From assembly GCA_037447655.1 (NCBI GenBank), contig JBBHKE010002671.1, positions 1 through 64,000 on the forward strand: a stretch of 64,000 nt of DNA, read 5' to 3'. Both the position numbers and the translations under genes were made by a program. Positions 1 through 10,810 of this stretch are shown here, one piece after another (within the stretch, counting starts at the first letter, position 1; each line of letters starts with the position of its first letter). A model generated the notes under the pieces. That model searched no databases. It worked only from the letters and a program-made list of their open reading frames with translations, and was not told where the DNA came from. The DNA is from Zygnema cylindricum (taxonomy: Eukaryota; Streptophyta; Zygnematophyceae; Zygnematales; Zygnemataceae).

Positions 1-127
1 CCCTTTCCCCCTGTCCCTCTCTCCCTTTCTCCCACTCCCCTCTTCCCTCTCCCGTCTCCCCGCTCCCTTCTCCCCACTCCCCTCTCCCTCTCCTCCCTTC
101 TCCCCTCTCCCCTCTCCCCTCTCCATT
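1..127. repeat. CT-rich low-complexity tract
   Basis: Almost pure pyrimidine sequence made of CCCTCTCC-like words, running into the window from the left edge. Similar polypyrimidine or polypurine tracts recur at 37100, 51440 and 59470, so this is a general habit of the genome rather than a specific element. Confidence 0.9.
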
Positions 128-1795
128 GGGATACGAGCGGGTACGGGTAGTCGCGTGAAATTGAGTTTTGGTGACTTTTTTTTACGTAAATGGGTATTGC
201 GTACTGAGTAACAATTTAGGAGCGTGCAATTACCTGACCGGATTTTGGGTGTTCAGATTTTTAGAAGAAAAAAAATGTCGGATTCGGGTATCTGAAATTT
301 TGACTTTTGCGAACTCTAACTGTAGTTTAGTGCTTCAACGCCCCGTAATATATTGGCAATAATTTTGGATCAATATATCAAACCTTCAGTGACAAGAAAA
401 TTATCGATACACCACAGTAGAAAATGATGCAGTAAAAATGATGTACCAAGCGTGTTTTAACCGCCAAAAACGGTTGCACGGCATGATTTATGTTTCACGT
501 GTCCGATGAGTTCACATATGATGCACATTAATTTTAATTGTCAATCATATAACTCTGAAGTTGTTTTGTAACTTTCAAATTGAAATGTGACAATTGAGTC
601 TAGTGTGTGTATCGGAAAATTTAAATTGGAGCTTCGATATATCGCGTATCGGAACATTAGAGGGCCTGGTATATCGCTCCGAGACCAACAAAAGTTATCT
701 CTAGATATTTGGTGGGGGGTGAGGGTTTGAACATATTAGTACAAAAATAATATGTGGAAATTGTAAGGAATTCCCTTTCCCCTCCCCCGCACCGTGGGGC
801 TTTTAAAATTTTCCTGGCAAACCAATGAGCGAAGGTATCGCGATAAGTATCGACTCGATCAATTATCACAATGTATCGTAATTCCATTGAGATGTTAACC
901 TTCTCATATTCTAGAAGAGTATATCGGTTATCAGTTGGCCAATAAAAGCTACATGTCCATTATTGGTAGGCGGATCTCTATTCAAAATACTACAATAGAC
1001 ATTAGTTACGGCGGTCAGATCATTCAAAATCGGAAGTAAATCTCTAAAAAGAAAGAAACTTTTTCGTGTAAGAAAAGCCATAAACTTTGTTGTTAATTAT
1101 AGACAAGTGCAAGGAATTACGCGATGACACGTATTAAGAGGGCCAACAACTTCCTTGTCAGTTGATTAATTGACGATCTTGCACTAGAAGACAGGTAACG
1201 TTAGGAAAAAAAAGAAGGGATCATAAAGAAGTCCAATGCAGATCATGCCAACAATAAATTTTGCATAGAGTTATAAAAAAGGGATATGTCGTCTCTCGAA
1301 GTTTACCAAACAAGGGGAGAATGATTATTAGATAACAACACAATTTTTCCGATGTTGTTTAGTATTAAGCGTAGCACATGCATGTGGTAAATATGATAGG
1401 GTTCTATAGTCGATGTTCAGTAAAATTCATAGCATACAACAACACACAAATACTTTACAAGGACTGCTTTAGCTACTAAAAATCTACTACAAATCAATCT
1501 AAAATATTGTATTTTTGCGATTTTTTACAACAAAATTTAGAGGACAAGCTGTAAACCTCTATAATAAGTTTTACGTACAAAGAGTATCTCAATATCTATT
1601 GCTATTACAAACTAATCTGGGAAATTGCCATTTTTGCCATTTTTACAATTTACTCTGACAATTAAGAACTCCACAAGTCGTAGATTCTAATCTCGCTTGT
1701 CCATTTCATTTGTCTTTTTGAAGGCATAACATGTTAACAAAAAATGAATCCACTACTTGTGAACTATTCAATGGTGCATCTAAAATAGATATGTA
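128..1795. other. Gene-free spacer left of the copia element
   Basis: No coding region is recognisable on either strand; open frames are short and look random. Between about 630 and 950 there is a cluster of CGATA/TATCG words (for example CGATATATCG) resembling a second cluster at 49430-49590, which suggests a shared decayed repeat. The last five bases (1796-1800, AAATG) are the left target-site duplication of the copia element. Confidence 0.6.
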
Positions 1796-1800
1796 AAATG

Positions 1801-2768
1801 TGTTGAAAAAGGGTAAGTATTTTCAACTCACTTTTTTATTTTCTAGTTGTAGGAATCTCTCAGAGGAAGAGTCCATGGCTCCCGCGTTGATAGCCAGGAT
1901 GACAAAGTGAGGAGAAGGAAGGAGATAAGAGTAATCCTTACCTGAAAAGGTAGACAGACCAGGATTTAATCCAAGGTCTTAGGGAGTTCTTTACAGCCGC
2001 TCTAGTGGTCCTCCCTATCCAGTTGATGTAGAAGAATTCATGCACACACGAGACGTTAACTCCTAATAAAGAGTTCATGAGGAATAATTTCATCTAACGG
2101 CATGAAAATATATATGAGACATAGAATAGATGAAATATACAGACGCACAAAACTTTCTGCGTGCCGTATATATGGAGAGACGACAATGGGAGTAGGATAT
2201 TTGATCGGACAGCCAATATTGGCGCCGACTGCCCAAAATGGTTCTTTCGGTACCTTACGCCAAAAGCAACACATATTAACACGTGGGGACATCCTACTGG
2301 ATGGCGGAGGAGAAAAAGATGGGATCATAACGTCATTTGTGACAGGTGGCGAGGAGAGGTATGTGCCATACAAACGCCGTATATAAACTATGGCGGCTAT
2401 AGGCGCGTACCGTACTTCTATATATATTTTTACTTTACTGTCCTTCAATTGGTGGAAGGTTTTGTAGATACGTGTTATGAGTGGGTTCTTAGGACCAAGA
2501 CGGTTTTTGATTCCCTCTCTCATAAAGAGCATTTGTAAAAAGAGGCTCACTTCAAACAACCATAACTAACTGCTTGGTTGAGCTTTCTCAATGATTCTTT
2601 TTGCATCAGACTCAAGGGAGTCTTTTCCCCACAGAGGTGAGGTTGTTGTGATTATTTGCCCACCAAGGTGGCAATTCGAGTTTGAAATCCATTGGGTTGT
2701 TGGGCATATCCAGTAGGTGTAGAGTAGTTGTGCATTCTATGAGAGGCTATAGAGCCCACAAAATTTTA
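1801..2768 (+). repeat. 5' LTR of the main copia element
   Basis: This 968-bp block aligns along its length with 17712-18683. It starts TGTTGA and ends TTTTA, where the partner keeps the expected terminal CA (TTTCA), so the final CA probably became TA here. A likely Pol II promoter core TATATAAA lies at 2380-2387 just before a conserved GGCGGCTATAGGCGCG stretch present in both LTRs. Near the 3' end a short inverted motif GACTCAAGGGAGTC is conserved and also recurs in recognisable form in the LTR of the second copia element. Confidence 0.92.
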
Positions 2769-2785
2769 GGTTATGGGCCCACCAC
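2769..2785 (+). other. Primer binding site: anticodon arm of initiator tRNA-Met
   Basis: Immediately after the LTR comes GGTTATGGGCCCACCAC. Its complement, GTGGTGGGCCCATAACC, is the anticodon stem-loop region of plant-type initiator tRNA-Met, with CAU as anticodon. Most plant copia elements prime from the tRNA 3' end (TGGTATCAGAGC), which is absent here. Priming from a half tRNA is known for Drosophila copia and yeast Ty5. Confidence 0.88.
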
Positions 2786-2829
2786 CTAGGGTGCCCATAT
2801 GTGATGGTTCATGCTTTGTTTATTGTGAA

Positions 2830-4090
2830 ATGCTGATGGAAGGGGCACTTTTGAGAAACAATTATGGGTAGTGTCAGGCCATATTCGTTGCCCGCCGCTG
2901 GGCTTCAAAGAAGTTGAGTTCACCGTCACATCCACAATCACAAGATCTATTGCAAGGATAACAAATGAAGAGGATGAGGACAAGGAGACGATCGTCATGG
3001 AAGGAGAAAAAGGCCAAAAAAGAAAAAGAATAAGTTCAAGTTACATCGGTGACTAGAAGGATGTCAACAGAAGGTAAAACATAGGAGAATAACCACGAGA
3101 AATGGCACTAAAATAATATTGTGACAAAACAGACGATCGTCATGGAAGGAGAAAAAGGCCAAAAAAGAAAAAAAATAAGTTCAAGTTACATCGGTGACTA
3201 GAGGGATGTCAACAAAAGATAAAACATAGGAGAATAACCACGAGAAATCGCACTAAAAGAATATTGTGACAAAACACTTCGTTTTTCAGAGTGTGACAAA
3301 AGCCATTGCATTTTCCTTCATGGAATTAAATAAATCCGCCGAGATTTGGGAAGCTTTGGTCAACACTTGTAAGAGTGGAACCCTCCAACGACACCGGTTT
3401 AGCAGATGAAAAAATTAATGCATACACTTATAAGGGAGGTAGCATGCTGTGCAAGCAATCAAGAAACTAAGGAGGCGAACACCCTATAAATGGAAACGTC
3501 CAACTGGTATGATAACATTATAACAAGGGTCAAAGACATAAGAGATACTCAAGTGGAAGTGGAATGCCACAATTGGAATGATTCTCGTGCGAGAAAATAC
3601 TTTAGAGTTGCGAAATGACCTACTAGTGTGTAGGCATTGGTAGCTGGGACAGATTGGAGAAAGCATGATGGGAAAGGAAGCGGATACCAAAACTTTGGAG
3701 GAAAAGTGAAACGAGGAGGACGATCCAATAGATAGGAAAGGGGAGTTCCAAAGACAGGTGTCTGTCACTTTTGCAAAAAGCCTGGACATTACATGGATGA
3801 TTCCGAAGATTGACACACTTAACTATCAAAGACGGCCAGCAAAGGTTGGTTGAATAGCAGCCAAGGACAAAAGTCGGGACATTACATGGCAGATTCCACA
3901 AGATTGGCACACTTAAGGATCAAAGACGACCAACAAAAGCTGGTTGAATAGCAACAAAGGAGGAAAGAAAAGGCCCTCCATAAACAAATGATTGGAGACA
4001 AAGAGGATGAGAAAGGAATCGAGATGGAAATAGAGGAGATGGAGGAACTTCTCCTCAATAAGAAGCTCGAGAAAGAAGATAATTAGGTGA
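2830..4090 (+). pseudogene. copia gag relic with zinc knuckle
   Basis: This is a decayed gag region between the primer site and the integrase relic. A CCHC-type zinc knuckle is readable at about 3750-3810 (CHFCKKPGHYMDD), with the last cysteine replaced by serine. Part of the knuckle is repeated about 93 bp downstream (3877 onward), and 2986-3275 is a tandem duplication of about 145 bp, both internal to gag. Lysine/glutamate-rich sequence follows. Many stops and frame changes mean no functional product is expected. Confidence 0.7.
2986..3275 (+). repeat. Tandem duplication (2 x about 145 bp) inside gag
   Basis: The word AGACGATCGTCATGGAAGG at 2986 recurs at 3131, and the following sequence matches base for base with few changes for about 145 bp. 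The duplication is confined to the gag relic of the main copia element. Confidence 0.85.
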
Positions 4091-4529
4091 AAATACCCAG
4101 AAAGCAAAATTGCGCGTTGGGAGGTATGAGGGAGACACCGGAGGAAAGGTGGATAATTGATTAAGGTGCTTCAATGCACACGTGTAAGGAAAAAATACGG
4201 TTCACAAAAATGAGAAAGCCCACCTCAGTAGAAAAAGAATATGCAGGTGGGAGTGTAGAAAACACTAGTCTAGTAGGATCTGTAGATCTGAAAGTGTTTG
4301 TAGATGGAAAAAGCTTATATAATCAATCTGTCTGATGTGCTTTATATGCCTTAGTTAAGCAAAAATATGATTTCTACCTCTTTCTTAGATGAGAAGAATT
4401 TGTGATAAGGACTTTGTGACAAGGACTTTGTTACAGCAACAAAAAAAATGATGTTCACAGCTAGCTTCAATGATGAAGTGTGTTTTATAACTAAAAAGGG
4501 TAGACAATGAATGTCTGGAATTGTTATAA

Positions 4530-5660
4530 GTAATGGAAAGAAATGAGTTTTGAACACGTGTGTAAATGATATGACCTTATGGCATAAGCACCTAGGTCAC
4601 AATCACATGGGTAGATTAGAGGAAATAGAAAATAGAAAGATAGTGGATGGACTAGAATATAAAAATGAAGTGACAATGGATAACTGCGGTGGATGGATGT
4701 GCTCCAGGAAAAATCCATAAGCTTCCCTTCCCGATAACTGGAACCTTTAAAGGGGAGAAGGTCTTGGATCTTGTCCACACTGATGTATGAGGGCCTGCTC
4801 GGGTTCCATTGGTCGGTAGAATGAGATACATGCTCACCATCACGGATGAGTGGTTAAGATACTCAAAGGTATTTTTTTGAGATAAAAAACTGACGTTTTA
4901 GAATATAAAGCATGGAATGAAAAGTAACAAGAAGCCTTTATAAAAAGGATAAGAAGTGACGATGGGGGGAAATACACCTCAAATTTAATTTGAAGAATAT
5001 TTAAGAGAAGAGGGAATTTAGCATCAGAGAACCGTACCTCATAATCTAGAGCAAAATGGAATTGAAGAAAATAAAAAAAAAACTCTAAATGAAAGTGTTA
5101 GGAAAATGCTAAGTGAAAAAAGTATAGGGAGACAATTCTAGACAGAAGCAATAAATTATGCTAACTTCATAAAGAATGGAGTACTCACTTTATCGTTAAA
5201 GGGAGAAAATCCATTTGAAAAATGGACTGGTAAAAAGTTAGATTTGTCTCATCTTAAAGTCTTTAGAAGTTGAGTGTATAGTTTAGACACACATAGTCTA
5301 ATTGGAAGATGGAAGGAAAGGGAAATCCCGGTTATTTAGTTAGATATGATGTTGATACAAAGAAATTTAGAGTATATGACTTAAAGAGAATAGATGTTAT
5401 TTTAGTAAAACATGTAGTGGTTATGGATGAACGGAAGTCGGTTGACCCGTTCAAGTTTAACAAAGTTGTGAAAATCGGAATCGTACCAGATCTGAACTTG
5501 GAAGGACAAACTGGTCTAGAAGAGGAGATTCACCGAGGTGAAGAACATCCAGAAAAGGAAGAAGAGAAGGGAGCAGAAAGTGAAGAAAGACTCCAAATTG
5601 ACTCCGAGGAAAGGGGAGAATTCGAAAAAGGAACTGAAACCGAGGAACGGGGAGGATAGG
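4530..5660 (+). pseudogene. copia GAG-pre-integrase and integrase relic
   Basis: The pre-integrase motif LWHKHLGH is readable at about 4580-4605. Integrase core fragments follow in changing frames: LDLVHTDV with the first catalytic aspartate (about 4765-4790), RSDDGGKY with the second (about 4950-4975), and EQNGIEE, equivalent to the family QNGVAER motif with the catalytic glutamate (about 5050-5070). The WTGKKLDLSHLKVF segment, typical of copia integrase C-termini, is at about 5223-5270. The last open stretch, 5309-5659, ends in a glutamate/arginine-rich linker. Internal stops and frameshifts make it a pseudogene. Confidence 0.85.
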
Positions 5661-5683
5661 AACCTACAAAAAAGAATCTGAGG

Positions 5684-7300
5684 ATGCTTGCTATACCCGC
5701 CCCAAAATTTGAAGGAGGAAGACAGAGAAGCAAAAGGATACAAGAGAGACAAGTGAACAACAAGCTTACCAATCTGTCTCATCCCGATAAGCCTCAAACT
5801 TATCTTGAAGCTGTAAACATTCAACAGAGTGACAAATGGGTTAATGCTATTAATGAAGAGATGACCACAATAATGGAAGCGAAAACTTGGGAATTAGTGG
5901 ACTATCCCTCAGATAGAAAACCAATCGGCTACATCTGGGTTTTTAAACTAAAACTAAACTCAGATAACTCGAAATAGAGATACAAGGCTCAGTTAGTAAC
6001 TAAGGGATTAAAAGAGAAATAAAGAAGAGATTATGAGGAAACCAGGCTCAGTTAGTAACTAAGGGATATAAAGAGAAATAAAGAAGAGATTATGAGGAAA
6101 CCTTTGCCGCAGTAGTGAGGTTTCCTTCAGTGAGAATACTTCTGAGTTTAGCAACAACGAAAAACATGGAGGTACATCACATGGACTTAAAAAATTGCTT
6201 TCCTCCATCGTGAGTTAGGGTGGACTTCTATTATGCGTCTCAATAATTATACGGAAAATATTACTAAAGGGAGTGCCTTCCATTAGATTGCGTTTTGAAT
6301 CATTTTTTATTTGCTTGGCTTATTCTGGTTGGTAACACGTAGGTTAATATTTGATGCTTAAAATCTTGAAAGAATCTTCGAACGCAATGTCAAAACGCAA
6401 TATTTGTACGAATGGAGGTAATATTTGTACCAGCGGAGATAATATCTGTACCACCAGAGGTAATTAATGACTTGTACAGAGCGCATTAAATGTACAACCC
6501 AAAATTTCAAAACGCAACGACAAAAAGGCGGTGGCAAACTTTGATGGTGGGAGCGTGACGAGATAATTTCGGCGGATTCGCAGCCACCCTGGCAGAAGGC
6601 AAATGGCCCTTGTAACGTGTACGCACATATGCACGCGCCCATTGTAGATTGCTTTTACCTTTTCCACGCGGCCAATTTTTACACGTTCTGTATTCGAGAA
6701 CTGTCCTCCCTGTGCACGATATGTGCACGATTTTAACATATTATAGGGTTAGTGACGTGGCGTCACGGATAAAAAGTGTATTTAAATCCGACGGTCTTAA
6801 TTTACGCCTACAACCTTGGACAATTTTGTTTAATGTTGTTTTCAATGAAAAAAAATAATTTATGTGCGAATTTGTACGAAATGGTACGGCCTTCAGTAAA
6901 AAACGCCATTTTTTTGCTAATGCAAGTCCACCGTTAGAAGAAGAGATATTTATGAAGCAGCACTGGGTTTGTAGAGAAAGGGGAGGAAAGTAAGGTGTGC
7001 AGGTTGATCAAGTCCTTATACAGACTCCAACAAGCCCCACGACAATGGAAAATCAAGCTTGATACGTTTTTGACTAACCAGGGGTACATTCGGATAAACT
7101 CAGATCACTCTTTTTTTTTATTTAGAGATTAAAATGGAGTGATTTTTGTCGCAATCTATGTAGATAATTTGCTTGTTCTACGTAAATCTTTGGAGAAAAT
7201 AAATTAGCTAAAAAACGATTTGAACAGCAAGTATTATATGAAAGATCTAGGTGAAGCAAAGTTCACCCTAGGAATATAAATAGAAATAAACACAAAAGAA
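5684..7300 (+). pseudogene. copia reverse transcriptase relic, split by a DNA transposon
   Basis: The RT N-terminal part is readable at 5760-6205: the SDKWVNAINEEM segment, WELVDYPSDRKPIGYIWVFK, and VHHMDLKN matching the family VKNAFLHG region. A 716-bp insertion (6218-6933) follows. RT resumes as LEEEIFMKQHWV at 6934, then KSLYRLQQAPRQWKIKL and a catalytic-site equivalent YVDN (family YVDD) at about 7157. The connection segment DLGEAKFTLGI is at 7247-7280, after which foreign DNA begins near 7301. A repeated 50-60 bp block with stops lies at 5984-6100. It is non-functional. Confidence 0.88.
6218..6933. mobile_element. 716-bp DNA transposon with TTA duplication, copy A
   Basis: The element starts GGGTGGACTT and ends AAGTCCACCG, giving imperfect terminal inverted repeats; TTA flanks it on both sides (6215-6217 and 6934-6936). 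Removing it with one TTA restores an open RT segment that reads AFLHRELEEEIFMKQ, the expected family sequence, so the boundaries are firm. No transposase frame is visible, so it is non-autonomous. A 3-bp TTA target duplication fits PIF/Harbinger-type elements, but this assignment is an inference. Internal short repeats with TTTGTACCA-like words lie at 6395-6475. Confidence 0.9.
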
Positions 7301-7512
7301 GATTATGATGTTGTTTTTGAAAAGTTAGTTCTGTGCGTACACAAAGATTCATGCGTAAGTGACGGTTCGTGCGTACTTAACGTGGTTTTTAATGGGAAAG
7401 TACAACTTGAATTTACTGTGGAGGTTCAAATGGATTTCAGGATTGAGGGAGTAATGGTAGAATTGTTTTTGTAACGTACGGAATCAAACTAAAGTGACGC
7501 GAACGAACGCAC

Positions 7513-8616
7513 TGTTGAAAAAAATGTATTCTATATTCTATCTTTTTTTGTTAGTCTATGGTTATTCTACAGTTCTCATACTTGTCGTAGTCACTGAGAA
7601 CTGGCAGGCAACCATGGCAGGCAACCATGGCTATCTCAAGAAGATAGGAAGACAAGCAAAAGACATAGCCCCTGCAAAAGATAGCATGTCAGGAGCAGGT
7701 ATTAATCTTTTAACCTCCTTGGATAATTGCCGTACGGCGTAGACGTTAGCCTTATCCAATAGGTCTTTATGAAGCCTTACTTACACTACATGTGATAATG
7801 ATTTAAATAGTGACACAACAAAACATACGAAACAAAATGAACATGAAACGTACAGTACCGCACGAAATACTTTACGATACGAAACGACATTTAATTTCAA
7901 CGAACGAAATAAAATGTCGTTTGCGATCGATGGCTCGCAGATGAGCCGAAATTCCGGAGGGGACATTTGGCGTTTTGCAAGCCATTAACGGCAGATGACA
8001 CGTGGTGAGATATGGTTGTAAAGCAGTTATTACGGGGGGAGCAACTACGGCTCTGGAGATGACACACGTCAGCGGTGCAGCCATGCCGTACTATGGCCGT
8101 ACAAGAAGTACAGTGGTACCTATATCTTCTTGTACCTTACAGTCATTTTGATTGGCTAGGGTACACTAGTAGTACGTTTAGAGAGGGAGTTTAGGACTTA
8201 GGAAAAATTAAGGTAGTTGCCTCTCTCCCATAATTCTTTTGTATTTATAGGCCACCTTTGGCCGGCCACAACTTATTGCTCGGAGTGACCAATTTCAGTG
8301 ATTTTTTTTGCTTCACACTCAAGGGAGTCCAGGCTACAAAGGGGTGTAGTCGGTCAGAATTTTTGCCTGCCAGGGTGGCGGTATATCTGAGGGAAAGTCA
8401 AAGTGGGGAATGTTGTCCAAAACACATGTTTAAGTTTTGCATTCTGTGGTGGAACTGAGCACACAAAGTCTTTTTTCACAGGGGTGAAGCTCTATTGGGG
8501 TTCTGACTGTCAAGGAGTGAGTCTTTTGGGTTTGTATCAACTTGGAGTCGGCACTGTCTAGATAAGCTTCTTTGGATCTGCGATTTTTGTCGGGGAATGG
8601 AACCCATAGAATTACA
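7513..8616 (+). repeat. LTR of a second copia element, copy A
   Basis: Starts TGTTGAAAAA, ends GAATTACA, 1104 bp, and is followed directly by a copia primer site. It shares only short stretches with the LTRs of the main element (the start, the ACTCAAGGGAGTC word and a GGTGGC region), so it belongs to a related but different family. A matching partial 3' LTR is at about 10746-10810. Confidence 0.8.
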
Positions 8617-8633
8617 GGTTATCGGCCCACCAT
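8617..8633 (+). other. Primer binding site of the second copia element
   Basis: GGTTATCGGCCCACCAT directly follows the LTR. It differs by one central base from the initiator tRNA-Met anticodon-arm complement used by the main element; the changed base pairs with the anticodon. The same sequence is at 13877-13893 in copy B. Confidence 0.75.
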
Positions 8634-8648
8634 CTAGGGTGACTATGT

Positions 8649-10161
8649 TTGATGGAACAGACTTCATTTACTTGGAATTTACGATGGAGTGATCGCTTTT
8701 CCAAAAGCACTTATGGGGAATTGTTCGGAACAGGTGAGGTGTGCGCCACGGGCTTTGGTGGAACTCATTTTGGAGATTCATCTGGGCTTCCCATAAAATC
8801 CAACCAGAGTTCAGATGCAATGGAAAGTGAAGGGAAAATCATTGCAATGGAAGGGAGAAAATGGGAGAAGGGAAAAGGATTACCTATGGTGAGAGGAGCT
8901 ATGCTCTCGTCTACGGATCCACTTGTAGGGGTTATCACTAAAATAAAAATTGAGGAAAATGACAGAAAAATTTGGGACTACAAAATTACTATAGCAAAAC
9001 ATCTCATACTTAGAATCGTATCTAAGTCGATAACTATCACTCTTATAAACCTAACCAAGTCTTCAGAAATCTGAGACACACTAATTGAGATTTATACGAG
9101 TGAGACTATACAGAGGCAAAAATTAGTAAAACAAAAAATTGAGGCCTATGTTTATAAAGGCAGTAGAATGGTAGAGTTTTGCAATGATATTGCTGCGTTA
9201 TATCTTGAGCTTGCTAGTGTGGGATATGTAGAATCCGAGGAGAGGAAAATTGACACACTAATCATGAAACTTCTACATGAGTACGAAAACATCATTAACT
9301 GTATGGAAGGAAATGGATTGCTCCTCATGGAGTTGGGGCATTACCATGGGGATGATTCTTCTGAGGGAAAGCACTTTGGAGCTTCGTAGGGGAAGTGACA
9401 CGGTAAATCACAATGCGTGGTGTATGGCAATGTGATGAGAGGAATGATGGTGAGTCGGAGCGTGGAAAATGATGAACTGGCAAGCGTAAGGAAATTGCAA
9501 AGAACAGTTACTTGGAAAGTTATGAGAGGAATGATATGAGTGGCGAGCGCGATGAAGAATATGGTGGTCAAAGTGATGAAAAGAAAGATGAGCAAACATG
9601 AACTTGCGGAAAAAGAGGAAAAATGGGACATTTAAGTGGTTCTTGTAGGGAACCAGGTCACTCGTGGAATTTGTTTGTTAGAATAGATGAGAGGAAGAAT
9701 GGGAAGAGGAGAAAGAGGATAAAGATATTTGGAGCCTCCCCATCAGTAATGGGAAGAGTTAAAGAAAAATTCCTGAAAGCAACACCGCTGGAGGTATAAG
9801 GGAAATAAAGAAAATAGACTGGAGGGTTAAACATGATGAAGATGCCAAGGAGTGTAGAGTAAATGACTTAGAAATGAGAAAATCACTTCTAGAATTAAAA
9901 TTAGAAGAAGGGAAAAATCAAAATATTGAGGATATTATAATAGATATTTCAAAGACAAAAAACTGGTCGAAAAAGGAGACTTCAACGGATTCCGAGGAAA
10001 GGGGAGTGGTAAATCTAAAAAGAGCTTCAAAGGATAGTGGAGAAAAGGAGAGTTTAATTAAAGGTTTAGGGGAGGAGGAATATTCTTTGGGAATCAAAAT
10101 AAAAAGTGATAGTGGAAAAACTTATATAGATCTGGTTGGGAAAAATCAGAAAATGAGGTAA
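8649..10161 (+). pseudogene. gag relic of the second copia element
   Basis: A copia gag-like region downstream of the primer site. The segment around 9120-9310 (KIEAYVYKGSRM then FCNDIAALYLELASVGY and LIMKLLHEYENII) has the helical pattern of UBN2-type copia gag. A basic, glutamate-rich stretch continues to 10161, resembling the integrase-RT linker of the main element (STDSEERG words). Integrase and RT are missing, so the element is internally deleted. Several stops interrupt it. Confidence 0.65.
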
Positions 10162-10264
10162 TTATCATAAATAATCATCTAAGTGGGGAATATGTAGAAT
10201 TTATGAGAACTTTAAGAGGAACTATTGGTTTTTCGATAAATTTGGGGGAGGGTGAATTTGACAT

Positions 10265-10697
10265 CACTACTTGGTGTGATGTCACTTATGAAGATGTGCC
10301 TTTAAAAATGTTAGCATCTGGGTATGTGTTATATATAGGGAATGGGGCTTGGTGTTGGAGCAGTTAGCAACAAAAGGTGATTGCTCAGTCCACCATGGAG
10401 GCTGACAATATGGCCTCTTCTTCGGCTGTGAAAGAATTAATGTGGGTGAAATCTTTGCTACAAGAACTAGGATATATGAAAAGTGGAGTACAAAAGATAT
10501 TTTATGATAATCAAGCTGCGATTGCAATTGCAGTAAATCCTAAGCATCACTTTAAATCAAAGCATATGGACATTTGGTTGAGCTTTGTTAGAGAGAAGGT
10601 TGAGGATAAAATAAATAGTTTGGAATATAGACCAGATGGAGAAATGGTAGCAGATATGATAACTAAGTCGGTTCCTTCTCCCAAATTGTTATTATAG
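10265..10697 (+). pseudogene. copia RNase H relic of the second element
   Basis: An open stretch from 10377 reads QSTMEADNMASSSAVKELMW, then FYDNQAAIAIAVNPKHHFKS and KHMDIWLSFVREKVEDK, the C-terminal RNase H hallmarks of copia polyproteins. It ends ADMITKSVPSPK and a stop, followed about 35 bp later by a purine-rich tract and the start of a partial LTR. Little damage is visible in this domain, but the polyprotein upstream is deleted. Confidence 0.88.
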
Positions 10698-10745
10698 AGG
10701 GAGAAGTGTGGGCTAAAGCAAAATACAAACTAGAAAACAAGGGAA

Positions 10746-10810
10746 TTGTAAAAAAAAAGGTATTTATATTCTATCTGTTTTTGTTAGTCTATAATTTTTC
10801 TACAGTTCCA
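10746..10810 (+). repeat. Truncated 3' LTR and duplication junction
   Basis: About 65 bp match the first bases of the LTR at 7513 (ending TTAGTC...CTACAGTTC). The match then stops abruptly at 10808-10815 and the sequence becomes the duplicate of 5554. The join shares a short A/G-rich word (AAAAGGAAG), suggesting microhomology at the breakpoint. Confidence 0.8.

Larger units (their letters stand above)
5554..8870 (+). repeat. Large direct duplication, copy A
   Basis: This matches copy B at 10814-14130 with an offset of 5259-5260 bp. It contains RT relic, the 716-bp DNA transposon, the LTR and primer site of the second copia element and the beginning of its leader. From 5554 to about 7440 the copies differ by scattered substitutions and small indels. 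From about 7442 to 8870 I see no difference. After 8870 the copies diverge completely. Confidence 0.93.

Noticed and set aside
2769-2785. tRNA gene fragment
   Set aside because: Only the anticodon-arm complement is present, directly abutting an LTR, so it is a primer binding site rather than a tRNA gene.
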